From Mesotaenium endlicherianum (lineage: Eukaryota > Streptophyta > Zygnematophyceae > Zygnematales > Mesotaeniaceae), in contig WELA01009032.1 of assembly GCA_009602735.1 (NCBI GenBank), positions 229,309 to 293,308 of the forward strand: DNA of 64,000 nucleotides, in the 5' to 3' direction. Position numbers and translations under genes: made by a program. The notes below the pieces were generated by a model that saw only the letters and a program-made list of their open reading frames with translations, did no database searches and had not been told where the DNA came from. The first letter of the stretch is position 1. Each line of letters opens with the position of its first letter. This document shows, piece after piece, positions 12,770 to 22,632 of this stretch.

Positions 12770-13085
12770 TTTCGTTTTGTACCTTGGCCACCACATTGCT
12801 TGCCGTAGTAACAACTCTGCCAAACAAAATTACAGCTTATATGAACGGGAGTGCTTGGCTGCAGTTTGGGTCGTGATACATTTCCGCCCTTATCTCTTTG
12901 GTACCCACTTCACCCTCATAACCGATCATCGACCTCTCAAATGGTCAATGACCTACCAGAAACTCACTGGTAAACACGTACGATGGGCCCTCGTACTTCA
13001 AGAGTACGATTTCACAATTGATCATAAGGTTGGGCTCAGTAACCAAGACGTAGATGGTCTTAGTCGTAACCCTTTTGACGTGAAT
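12770..13085 (+). pseudogene. RNase H domain of element A, N-terminal half missing
   Basis: The sequence jumps from the RT connection (VLYLGHHIA) into the second half of RNase H: NYSLYERECLAAVWVVIHF, LFGTHFTLITDHRPLKW, LQEYDFTIDHKVGLSNQDVD and GLSRNP. The segment carrying the first catalytic Asp is absent, consistent with an internal deletion. Confidence 0.82.
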
Positions 13086-13289
13086 ATTACTGGGGCTCGT
13101 TCGCGTCTAGTCAGCAGGATCATATCCTACCAGCCTGGCATGCCGCATATTATCTGGGTCTTCTCCCACACCCTGTGGGTGCATGTGCTGTAGGTCTAGC
13201 TGTACTCCCGCGCGAGGTTCCTGATGTTCGGTCCGATGCTGCTGTGTTGGAGCAATTGCGCACTTGAACCTGGCCTTTACCTCTCTTTT

Positions 13290-14395
13290 TGCGTGAACGG
13301 GACCGGGTTTTGCATCGTTGTGGCCGATATCACTGGCATGAGAGGACCTTACTGCGTATTTTTCCTCACCATACTCAAGTTGTCCCTCCCCCTTTTGAGC
13401 GCATACCCTTTATTTGTAAGGTTCATGAGGAGTCTGAGCACTACAGGGTTGAACGCATAAGCGCCCTCTTGCAAACCAAGTTCTGGTGGGAGGGTTTGGT
13501 CATCCAAGTCAGCAATTTCGTCCGCTTGTGCACGTCTTGTGACCACATTAAGAACACCTTCAATGCACTTCCGTTCGTTCTCAACCCTCTTCCTTTGCGT
13601 GGGCTCTTTTTATCGATGGTCGTTGTAACTTGTATCTAGCTGGGCCCTCTGGGCCCTTACCTCTCTCTAAGTGTGGTATGCGCAACGTCTTTGTCATGAT
13701 TGAGCACCTCACTAAGTGGATCGAGTTGGTCGGTATTCCTGACAAGTTGAGTGCGTACATCGCTTGCGCATTTACTGAGCGTGTCTTATGTCGTTATGGG
13801 GCGTGTGTTGAGGATCTTAGTGATGAAGGGTCGAAGTTTCAATGTGATTTGGCTGAGTTGCTTAAGCTAATTCTTTCATTGACCATCGCACTACTTCACG
13901 CGACCGCCCTCAGGCCAATGGGCTCGCAGAACGCATAATCAAGACCGTCAAGCGCAGTCTGCGCCAGTATGCCCTCATGTATGATGTGTATGACTGGAAT
14001 GCCGTGGCTTGCCATGGGTCATAGTTTCAGCAACCAGGCATCTTTGCGTGCTTATTCTCCGTGCTTTCTACTATGTGGTCGTGAGCCACTTCTCCCCATC
14101 TGTCGTCTAGTCATAGTGCCTATTCCTCTTGATGATCATGACGTCTTGCTAACTCACCTCAATGAACAAGCCGCCTTGTTCCTTAAGCACATGCCCATTG
14201 CCATGGGTAACTTGCTCACTGCTCAGCACCAAAGTATGCTCCGCTACGCTCGTCTGCGTGTTGGGGTGTACAAGCCTTGTATGGTCAATTTTGAGGTTGG
14301 TAATTTTGCTTACTTGCAGCGAGAGATGCGCGATACTCTTGATGCTTGTGTTGGTCCTGTCATCTTGCGCGTGCCGTACCGTCAGTCCTAATGGT
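13290..14395 (+). pseudogene. Integrase of element A
   Basis: The zinc-binding N-terminus is visible (LQTKFWWEGLVIQVSNFV, then LCTSCDHIK). Core fragments follow from 13630 (LAGPLPLSKCGMRNVFVMI, EHLTKWIEL, GACVEDLSDEGSKFQCDLAEL) and the C-terminal region lies at 14160-14390 (LRYARLRVGVYK, FEVGNFAYLQREMRD). Several frame changes make it non-functional. A GNF-AYLQR type C-terminus followed by a PHD finger fits a distinct Gypsy lineage rather than the chromodomain type seen in elements B and C. Confidence 0.75.
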
Positions 14396-14524
14396 GTTCT
14401 TACGCTTGAGGGTTCTAATGGTCGTACCATTCATGAGCACATGAAGAATTGCGCACCTTGTCACTTGCCTAACATCCGTAACAAGGCTATCCCGTTGCAA
14501 GCAATCGTACCAGCTAACCACCCC

Positions 14525-14659
14525 TGCCAAGGGTGCAATTCCATGCGTCGCTCTGATCTATGTTGTTGTACGATCATTTGTAACGCTGGTTGGCATTAAA
14601 CTTGCTCGACTCCCTCTTTGCTTAAAATTCCTGAAGGTGATTGGTTTTGCCCTTCGTGC
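14525..14659 (+). pseudogene. PHD finger at the 3' end of element A
   Basis: C4HC3 pattern: CQGC at 14525-14536, then CNAGWH, a Cys two residues on, SLLKIPEGDWFCPSC at the end. PHD fingers read histone H3 tails, often methylated Lys4, and could steer integration. One Cys of the second pair appears as Tyr in the alternative frame, a frameshift separates the halves near 14575, and a stop follows the His. It lies directly after the integrase C-terminal region with the same orientation, the position that chromodomains occupy in chromoviruses. Confidence 0.75.
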
Positions 14660-14781
14660 AAATTGCAACCTATAGCCTAGGATCCCCTCATTACTCTTTC
14701 CTTTTTCCTTGTTTTGTTTCCGTTTCCCTGCTCGTTTTCCTTCGTCGCATGTGCATGCCCCTCCTTCCTTGCTTGGTGGGA

Positions 14782-15496
14782 TGTGATGAATCAGTATATT
14801 GGTTGATATAATATTCATTTAAATATAACAGTTGAATAAGTTCAGCCTGCTAAACTCTAGTTAATAATCGCTGGACTTTGAATTTAATATCAGTTTAATA
14901 ACTCAGTCGAAAGCAACAGCCTGAAGTCAGCTTAAGTCAGCTTGCTGACACATTCTTTGACAGCCAGCTGACTTCCGTACTCGGTAGCAGCGAACTGCCT
15001 CGATATGCATCTAAGGGTGGTATGCTAGATGAATGGCCAGACGACATCCCTATGATGGATGGCGATTCGGGATGATGGGAGATGGCGGTGGATTTGGTTA
15101 ACCGAGGTCCTACCAACGTGGTTAACTCCCGGGTAGGCGGTGCCATCACACTGGCCGTTGAACAGTAAACTCATTCCATGTACATATGCTAGGCATTGCT
15201 CTCGAGTTCGGCATTCGGAAACGAGGCCAACTCTCTTCTACAGTTTACTGAGAGAGATCTGAATCCGAGGCGAGAAGCCATTGATACGCACTGTCTTCTA
15301 ACCTCGTTTATGTATGAGTTTACTGAGTGCATTATTGATGCTAGTTTACTCGCATTTGATTTACGAGTGTTGTTCAGTGCTTGTGTGTTGTCCTTTTGCC
15401 GTTTCATTAATTAACGGAAAATCCGTAAAGATTACTTGCTGATATAAAGATCTTTATTAATTGTTAATCGCCTATCTGGTAAGTCAATTTATTTCA
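14782..15496 (+). repeat. 5' LTR of element B
   Basis: 715 bp, begins tgtgatgaatcag and ends atttca, so TG...CA. Inverted copies with the same body flank element C (31635-32353, 38697-39390) and a further relative forms the element H LTR. A TATA-like tataaag is near 15443. The PBS follows one base after the end. Confidence 0.88.
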
Positions 15497-15497
15497 G

Positions 15498-15509
15498 TGG
15501 TATTGGAGC
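15498..15509 (+). other. Primer binding site (initiator tRNA-Met type) of element B
   Basis: tggtattggagc, two mismatches from tggtatcagagc, which pairs with the 3' end of initiator tRNA-Met and primes minus-strand DNA in plant Gypsy elements. It lies one base after the LTR. Confidence 0.8.
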
Positions 15510-15530
15510 AGTTATCACAGTCTTCTTTGT

Positions 15531-16994
15531 ATGGTAAGGACAAGGTCTCAAACTAGCAACTACCGAGACATGGAGAACCAAGATAACGAGAATGTCAAAA
15601 ACCAGGCGGAAAGCCATGTAGCGGGAACCCGTACCTATTCTGAAGCAGTGGCAGATACTGCAGCTAGAGAGGCTGCAGATGAGGCAGCTGCTATTGCCGC
15701 AGTCGCAGCACAGCAAGCTGAGGAGGAGAGAGCCAGATTAGAAGCTGAACAATTAGCAAAGGCCGCTGAAGATACAAAAAGGAGGGAAGGACAGCCAGCT
15801 GACGAGCGCACTGTTGAAGAATTTATGGCAGCAAGGGCCAATGTTCTAAACCCACCTCCTGCTATACAACTCAATGTACCCCTAGGTCAAATACGTGACC
15901 GGCTGAATGCGGCAGGAGTTGCTGCTGCAGGAGCGAGAGGGACTGTTGAGGACACTACTTAGCGAGTAGATGCCAATGCTGCTGCTGCATTTGCTAGACT
16001 ATCACCCCAGAGTGTAGACTTGGGAGCATTGTTTGTTCAAATGCAGTCGCAAATGGCGACCATGTATCAGTCCCAACAGGATGACAAAAGAATCATAATG
16101 TCTATTCTTCGGGACATAGACCAACTGGGGTCTCAAACCACTAGTGGTGGTGGCCGAGGGCCTAGTAAGCCCAAGCCGAAACCTCCCCAGGAATATGATC
16201 CTGAGGGAAACAGAAAATATTACCTGATCAAGTTTCTCGCGGATGTTGAGCAGTGGCTGGAGAACTACCCAGAACTGCAAGATTACGAGAAGGTCAGGCA
16301 CACTGGTGCGACACTGAAAGGAAGTGCAGCAGACTGGTGGCTTTACTGGAAAGGAGAGCGTAAGACTCGACAACACGATGACCCTACGTGGGTAGAGTTT
16401 GTCAAGAAGTTGCATGAGAAGTTTGATGTCATCAACCACCAGGAGAAAGCTATCTATGCGATGATCTCCCTGACACTGAAGCAGACCACTTGAGTTGCTG
16501 AGTTTGCTCAAAAGTTCCAGGAGAACATGATGAAGCAGCCAGATTTGCCAGAACGGTATAGGATAGCATACTTCAGGTATGGCTTGAAATCCGAAGTCTC
16601 TGGTCATTTCGCTGAGAAGAAGTATGAGAAACTGGCTGACTTGATCCAGGATGCTGATGCCTGGAATAACCAGCAGTTCAATTACAAGCGCCAGAGTAAT
16701 GCTTTGGTGTCTAAGATTGTCAAAAAGCCCCACGGTTCCTACAATGCAATTAAAGGAGACAAGGCTCATGGATATGAGTATGAGTATAATGCCATACAGT
16801 CTAGAGGTAGAGGTGGTCCCTCTCGAGGCGGCTATGGAAGAGGTGGTGGTAGGACTCAGCCGAGACCAACCTCAGCAAAATCGATTTGCTTCCATTGCCA
16901 GCAGCCAGGTCACTTCAGAGAGCAGTGTCCAGACAAGCACCTCCCAAAAGTCGAGAGAAAAGACCAGCGTTTAAAAGACAGCAACAGTCAGTAA
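15531..16994 (+). pseudogene. Gag of element B
   Basis: Starts MVRTRSQTSN at 15531. An Ala/Glu-rich coiled coil follows (about residues 30-90), then the capsid-like block from 16180 (YLIKFLADVEQWLENY, GSAADWWLYWKGER, WVEFVKKLHEKFD) and a Cys-Cys-His-Cys zinc knuckle CFHCQQPGHFREQC at about 16889-16930. Two nonsense codons (15960, 16491) break the frame, so this copy is dead. Gag forms the virus-like particle and binds the RNA. The frame ends with TAA at 16992-16994, just after the frameshift heptamer. Confidence 0.87.
16970..16976 (+). promoter_or_regulatory. Candidate -1 ribosomal frameshift heptamer at gag/pro of element B
   Basis: t tta aaa in the gag reading frame, six codons before the gag stop. 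A slip of -1 moves the ribosome from the gag frame exactly into the protease frame. The same heptamer with conserved flanks is present in element C (complement of about 38330-38336). Confidence 0.65.
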
Positions 16995-17765
16995 TCCAGT
17001 CTACTGACTGTGAGGATGCTAGAGATAGTGAGTCGTCACTAGCTGCCCTCGTAGCAGGTATCATGGGTCCTGCTGAACTGGATTCACTACGCATGCCTGA
17101 CAACCAGATAAAGGAGACCATCAGCAATATTGACATCAAGAGAGTGCACACTCTGGATGCTCTTGTTCCACCTGATGTCCAACATTTCTTTGCTAAGGCA
17201 GGAGAACAATGCGAAAGTCAGGAAAAGACAGTTCCCCCTATCCTACTGCATTGCATGATTGCAGGTAAGAAGGTGAGGGCATTTGTTGACGGAGGGGCGT
17301 CACATACGTTTATCCACAAGGACTTAGTTATGCGGCTAAGGCTGCCTACTGTCACCCAAGGGAATAGAATAATATTCCTTGGAGATGCCTCAAGTATCTC
17401 GGGAGGAGTTATAACCAAGCCTATTGAGGTCCAGTTAGGTTTTGGCATTGCAGTTCTAACTGAAACGCTTACATTTGAGGTACTCAACACTGGCTTTTAT
17501 GATCTCGTGCTAGGCAGGTCCTGGCTTAATAGACATCAAGCTGAAGTGTGTTGGAGCAGAGGTACAGTTAAAGTGAGAGGAGCCAGTGATGGGCAGACTG
17601 ACTTGGCACCCACCAGTGCTCTTCCTCTTGTCCTGTGTGGATGGCAAATGAAGGAAAAGAAGAGGCTTCCAGAAGGATGCAAGTTGCTGAATGCAATGGA
17701 TTTCGTCAAAAGCTGGAACCAGAAGGAAGACAGAATGTTCTGTCTGCTGCTAAGAGAGGTACCTC
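16977..17765 (+). pseudogene. Protease region of element B
   Basis: Retropepsin-like: FVDGGASHTFIHKDLVMRL (the catalytic triad reads Asp-Gly-Gly rather than DTG/DSG), then FYDLVLGRSWLNRHQAEV. It would cleave the polyprotein. Frame is -1 relative to gag. It is cut at 17766, where a single N marks a junction with RNase H sequence; all of RT is missing between. Confidence 0.83.
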
Positions 17766-17766
17766 N

Positions 17767-18120
17767 AGCCTGCGGACAAAACCACAAAGGATGGTAAAAT
17801 AAGGCAGGAGTGGCACCCTGTGTTGTACAAGTCTATGAAATTTAATCCAGCGGAGATTAATTACTCAGTGCATGATAAAGAGCTGCTAGCTATGATTCAT
17901 GTGCTCAAACAGTGGAGAGCATGCTTACATGGTAAAGCTTTTAAGGTGATTACATATCATCTAGCTCTGACTCACTTACAGAAGAATTCCAAGCTGTCGA
18001 GGAGGGAGACCCGCTGGAGCCAGATGCTGGAGCAGTTCCAAGTCCAGATCGACTACAAACCAGGGAAGTTGAATCCTGCTGATGCACTCTCTAGAAGACC
18101 TGACTTGCAAGAAAGGAACT
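17767..18120 (+). pseudogene. RNase H fragment of element B
   Basis: Starts inside the domain (FNPAEINYSVHDKELLAMIH, KVITYHLALTHLQK, FQVQIDYKPGKLNPADALSR). The first catalytic aspartate block, present in element C as [15 protein letters not shown], lies in the deleted part. The aspartate of the TDH motif is also changed, to Tyr (TYH). Confidence 0.83.
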
Positions 18121-18859
18121 TTACTCGGCATGCTGTAGATAAAGTCCTGTGTGCACTCACTTCACTAAAGGTGAAAAAGTCCTTCCTTGAACAACTTAGG
18201 AAAGCCTACATTTCTGACCCAACATTTGAGCTTAGCCCCACTACCAGTGTGTGTCGTGCTACTACACTCGGGTATAACCTTAAGGGGGGGGTCTGGGTGA
18301 CTGAAACCACTTCAGGCAGGCTGAAGCTGGTCATTCCTAATAACTTGGAAATAAGGTCCCTTTTATTGAATCAAGCACATGACAGTTTACTGGGTGGGAA
18401 TTTGGGACAGGCTAAAATTGTTGGCAAACTGGCAAAACGTTATCATTGGGACGGGTTGCCTCGAGAGGTCTTAAACTATGTGGAGTCCTGTGATCAGTGT
18501 GAATAATAAGTCTAGGCACACACCAACGGGAGGTCTCTTGCAACCGCTACCCATCCCAGCGGGACGCTGGGAAACTATATCCATGGACTGGGTGGTCACA
18601 TTGCCACGAACTGCTAATGGGCATGATTCGATATTGGTAGTCGTGGATAAACTGACAAAAATGGTCATTTTCATCCCCACAACTGTCAAAGTAACTGCAC
18701 TCAAAACAGCGAGACAGTTCAACAAGCATGTAGTATGCCAACATGGGCTACCCTCTAATATCATCTCAGACCGAGACTCAAAGTTTACCTCTAAATTCTG
18801 GAGAGCTTTAATGGGGTTAATGGGAGTCAAACAGCTGCTCAGCACAGCAAACCACCCTC

Positions 18860-19805
18860 TGTTACGTTTCTGCTTTTCGAGAGGATCTTTCTTCGGTATT
18901 CAAGGAAAATTTAATTCAAGTGGAAGGAAAATCTGTATAATTGTGCAAATCGACGAATACTCGAAAGAGCGAAAATGTAAACTAACGTAGAATGTGTGCT
19001 TGTGAGAGTTGCACTCACAATGACTCTACAGGTATTTATACCTGCACAACATGAGGCACTGGAGTGCTTCGAGTCACCACCTACGGCACTGGTTCATGTT
19101 CAACGAAAACGGTCAAAGGGACGTGTCCCATTTGGCCGAATGCTCGAAACGCGCCTTTTGGCGGTTTGGAGACTTTTCAATGGTTTTCAGAAAACCGGTT
19201 CGCGCCAAACGGGCGTTTTCGCGTTCTCGCGACTTTTCGAAAAGTCGCGACTGTTCGCGGAGTTGCGTTCAAATGATTACGTCATAAATTAGGAGTTACG
19301 AATAACTACTTGGCCAATTGGTTTAGGTGGGAACGTTTCAAACGACAAGTCGCGGGTTCGAATCCGCGTCGATGCAAAGCGACTTTGCATATTTCTTTTC
19401 GTTTGTGATTACGACGGTTTGTTCGTATCTTGATACGACGGTTTGTTCATATTAACGACTGGTCGTAAATTCGAAAGCTGTGATTGTGCATTGTCGAAAT
19501 AATGACAATCATCAAAGCAACTTAATCAATCAATGATTTAATAAGTTATCATCTCATACTTAATCAAAGTAACTTTATGAATAATTATGTCGAACTTTTG
19601 CGAAGTAGTCGAGTTACGTTACGACGCTTTTTGCAATAGTATCTCGGTCGTTTCGCCAATCCACCAGGAATTAATCGGCATACATGTGTGGCGAATAATT
19701 GAATATGATGCAATCATTTATCAAATAATATGATAAATAGTATAACGTACTTTAGGTGATTGGGAAAACGTTCCAAATACGCCTAAAATAGCTCGGATCG
19801 TTACA
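18860..19805. mobile_element. Solo LTR (or TRIM-like insertion) inside element B integrase
   Basis: 946 bp interrupts the conserved HPQTDGQTER part of integrase. Ends are tgttacg...cgttaca, a TG...CA pair with a 6/7 inverted match. Flanks are ccctc (18855-18859) and tcctc (19806-19810), a 5-bp target duplication with one change. No coding frame inside. It is not the LTR family of B, C, E, F or G. Confidence 0.78.
19311..19376 (+). repeat. tRNA-like segment with A and B boxes
   Basis: A box like tggccaattgg at 19311-19321 and a perfect B box ggttcgaatcc at 19355-19365 within a 5-bp T-stem (gcggg/ccgc). The acceptor arm does not pair and the D arm is poor, so this is a tRNA-derived (SINE-head-like) sequence or dead tRNA, not a convincing tRNA gene. 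Confidence 0.5.
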
Positions 19806-20441
19806 TCCTCAGACTGATGGGCAGACTGAAAGAACTAACCGAGTTTTGCAGGAGGTGCTGAGAGCAAATATTTTCCAAAAACAAGATAATTGGGATGACC
19901 TGTTGCCTCAAATTCAGGTTGCGGTTAATAGTGCGGTGCACGCGTCAACGGGCAAGACTCCTTTTGAACTCAGCCTGGTTAGAGTCCCTAAGTCTCCTTT
20001 AGATGTACTGGGGGAGTCTTTAACTGACCCTGAAGGCATTGACAATCCGGTCTCCCTCCAGTTAACTCAGGAGTTTGCTGACACACTGTCAGAAGTCCAA
20101 CGAAACCTGCACAAAGTCCAAGAAAACTACCAAAAATACGCTAATCAACACCGTCGGGAGCTGACATTTTATAAGGGCGATTTAGTCAAATTGCATTCTC
20201 AGCACCTGTACCTCCCTGGTGTGGTCAAGAAAAAGCTTGGCCCTGTCTGGGTCGATCCATATTCGGTGGTGCGTCGTGTCGGTCAGAATGCTTACAAACT
20301 GAACATGTCAGCGGACTACAAGGGTCACCCGGTCTTTAATGTCTCCTTCCTGGAACCATACATCAAAGGTGATACACTGTTCACACAGGTCGGTTACCTG
20401 TCCAACCGGGACCGGTCCCCGCTGTCCGGGACGGCGACCCT

Positions 20442-20633
20442 GAGGAATATGAGGTCGATGAGATTTTAGACGCTCGCTCGGTTCGTCGATCGTCTAAATA
20501 TGTCATGAAGTACCTCATCCAATGGAAAGGTTACGATGCCTCTGGGGACACTTGGGAGTTTAAAGACCAGCTGACCAATGCCAAAGGGGCGTTGAAACGG
20601 TTCCACCTTCGGGCGGCTGGGGCACCGCCCTAA
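20442..20633 (+). pseudogene. Chromodomain at the integrase C-terminus of element B
   Basis: EEYEVDEILDARSVRRSSKY, then YLIQWKGYDASGDTWEFKD and ALKRFHLR: the three-strand plus helix chromodomain pattern with aromatic residues Tyr, Trp and Trp. Chromodomains guide chromoviruses to marked chromatin. It is out of frame with the upstream integrase because of a frameshift near 20390. Confidence 0.88.
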
Positions 20634-20979
20634 CTGTCCCTTCAGTAGACATGGGAAGGTGACAGGAGGTCCTGTCTCCATATAAGTTGGAGGGGGATGT
20701 GACAGTTAGTGACAGTTGTGACAGGCAGCCCACCTTTAAAATTAAGTTGGAGGCAGTGGTATTATGTTTCAAGATCAGCCGGAACATCTCTGGTAACCAT
20801 ATTACGCACTCAACCTGCGCTCACTCACTTTCTCTCTAACTCAATTTTCCCTTACAATCACTCACACCAGGTATTTCACTCTAGGAACTCTTCCGATCGC
20901 GTTCCTCTCCATCAAGGGCACTCAGTAGCGGCAAAATGTCATGACTTCACTAACTGCATTGTGTTTATGATTGAGCAGG
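20634..20979 (+). other. Leader between chromodomain and ORF3 of element B
   Basis: Holds ttggagggggatgtgacag near 20688-20706, a polypurine run followed by repeated gtgacag units, then non-coding sequence. Element C has a comparable leader (about 34153-34590). It could hold an internal promoter or an internal polypurine tract for ORF3. Confidence 0.45.
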
Positions 20980-22632
20980 ATGACACAAAAGTCGGAACTC
21001 AAGAGGAAGAGAAGGGCGGAAGAGGCACATGCAGAATACTTGCAATTTCTTGGAGACATCAAATCATCCTCCATCTCCGCTCGGGAATCACAACGACTCC
21101 AACAACAGCGGGAGGCACAAAAAAAGAAGGAGGAGGAACAGGCCAGACTGAGGCAGGAAGAACTGGACAAAAAAGCTGCAGAGGAGGCCAAGAAAGCAGA
21201 AGAGGAGAGGCAAGCTGAGGAAAAGTGGAAGCAGCAGGTTGAAGAAGAGCAGAGGAGAATCAGCAGCTACCGCTACACATTACTGGGCAAGGGCTTCGAT
21301 CTACTGGAGGAGGCCTTCAAGTATGCTCAGAAAAGTCGCAGTGAGTCACAGGAGGACATTCTCCAGAGGGAAGGGGAGACATCTGAAAACTTTGACAGGT
21401 ATATAGAGGTCAGCATGGGGCTCCTCCTCTACCACGATTACGCCAGGATGGTAGGATATACGGTCAGAGAGGCCAAGGCAATGGCCCAGGTGAACGAAGC
21501 ACGGGCTGTATCAATTCCTTGTATCTGGGGGGAAGATAGGGTCATCTAGATGATCCCCATGGGCGCGGACAGCTTTAAGGACTCTACATCCCATAACAGG
21601 TTCAAGGCCATGTATAATGAGGCGAAGAGAAGGAGCTGGGAATTCTTGGCCAGGGAAACCAGTCAGCCAGACTTTGCAGGGCACTGGTACCCTTGTAGTC
21701 TTAAAAGGACAGACCCTGCCTTCTTCCAAAAGCCCACCGATTGGCGGTGGATGACCATCAACATGAGGGACCAGCAGATTGACAGGGCGACGGATGAGGA
21801 TTTCCTGACAGACCTAAAGGGGAACATAGTATTGCCCCCTCACATTGCGGCTTGGGACCCAAGATTGGATGGAGTCAGAGACTGCATGAGCCAAGAAATG
21901 CAGGAGGACAGAAGCAGGGCCCGAGAGTCATTCTCAAAAGGGAAGCACGCTTATGCCAAATGGGCAAGCAAGCAGGGGGAAAAGGAGCTGTATGCGGTCC
22001 GGACTCAGCAGCCCCCACCAGCACCCAAAAGGGGAAGGTCAGTGGGATATTCTTCTTCTCGGGAAGAGCTGGAGCAGCTGACAGAAGAGACCCCAGAAGT
22101 CTCAGAGGAACCCGGGGACGGAGAGGAGGAGGAGTCAGAGGAAGACGAGGAGGAAGGTGAGGAGGAGGACACTAGCCCCGCCGTGATCTTGACACCTGCC
22201 ACATCCCCTGTAAGGGAGAAGACGGGGTTGGCCCTGCAGCAACTCGCTGAAGAGGAGGATATCACTTGGCTGGGAACTACCAGAGGACAGACCCCATCTC
22301 CAGGCACGGAAACCCAGTCAGACAGGGCAGACAGGAGGGCTGCTAGAGAATTAGCCAGAGGCCTGCCGGCATCTCCCTCGCAGAGAGGGCATGTACCCTT
22401 AGCTCATGTCATGCAACTTCCTTTTAGGATGCCGGTATATGTACCAGTCAGTTTCAGGGATGCCCAGGAGAAGGTTGCCTCCATTCAGTTTCAGACCGTG
22501 CAGGAGGAAAGAGCACAGTTACTGCGTTCTCCGCCGGGTCCCTACACGGAACCTCCATCTCTGACAGGCTTCCAAAGACCCCAAGACAGGAGGAGGACTG
22601 ACTCGGGTCAACGTGTGGCCGCAAACAACTAA
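20980..22632 (+). pseudogene. ORF3 of element B: unknown accessory protein downstream of pol
   Basis: About 550 codons, starting MTQKSELKRKRR and interrupted by one in-frame TAG at 21547-21549. The first ~100 residues are a highly charged Lys/Glu/Gln coiled coil. A conserved middle follows: DRYIE, MVGYT, DSFKD, RRSWEFLARE, HWYPC, QKPTDWRWMT, LPPHIAAWDPRL and SKGKHAYAKWA. Next comes a basic PKRGRSVGYS patch, then a very acidic Glu/Asp run and a Pro-rich tail with RGHVPLAHV and MPVYV. The same architecture and motifs occur at the same place in element C, so this is an element gene, not captured by chance in one copy. It occupies the site of env in retroviruses but has no signal peptide or membrane segment. 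The coiled coil plus acidic tail might suggest a chaperone-like, particle or nuclear role, but nothing proves it. The last ~20 bases may belong to the junction with element E. Confidence 0.8.

Larger units (their letters stand above)
10440..14781 (+). mobile_element. Element A: decayed Ty3/Gypsy retroelement with methyltransferase and PHD-finger modules
   Basis: The order is Pro-rich linker, cytosine-C5 methyltransferase relic, reverse transcriptase, RNase H, integrase, integrase C-terminal region and PHD finger. This is the usual Ty3/Gypsy pol order with two extra chromatin modules. No gag, protease or 5' LTR is visible. The right end is cut by, or directly abuts, the LTR of element B at 14782; the preceding ccttgcttggtggga resembles a polypurine tract. 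Many frameshifts and stops show that it is dead. Boundaries are approximate on the left. Confidence 0.8.
18121..20441 (+). pseudogene. Integrase of element B, split by a solo LTR
   Basis: HHCC zinc domain at about 18340-18505 (NQAHDSLLGGNLGQAKIVGK, ESCDQC), with a stop right after it. Catalytic core at 18520-18859 (MDWVVTLPRTANGHDSILVV, VDKLTKMVIFIPT, NIISDRDSKFTSKFWRAL), resuming at 19806 after the insertion (QTDGQTERTNRVLQEVL, WDDLLPQIQVAVNSAVHAST, GKTPFELSL). The C-terminal GPY/F-like module is at 20180-20370 (GDLVKLHSQHLYLPGVVK, KLGPVWVDPYSVV, HPVFNVSFLEPYIKGD). It would join the cDNA to host DNA. Confidence 0.87.
14782..22615 (+). mobile_element. Element B: chromovirus-type Ty3/Gypsy element with ORF3, 3' end lost
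   Basis: 5' LTR, PBS, gag, protease, (RT deleted at the N at 17766), RNase H, integrase, chromodomain, ORF3. Element C (minus, 31635-39390) is a close relative and supplies the missing parts for comparison. There is no 3' LTR: the element ends near 22615 where element E begins in the opposite orientation. Integrase is split by a solo LTR at 18860-19805. Confidence 0.9.

Noticed and set aside
19303-19380. Functional tRNA gene
   Set aside because: Perfect B box and T-arm, but the acceptor stem does not pair and the D arm is poor; called tRNA-like only.
20980-22632. ORF3 as a retroviral envelope gene
   Set aside because: No signal peptide, membrane span, Cys-rich ectodomain or cleavage site; it is a charged, soluble-looking protein.
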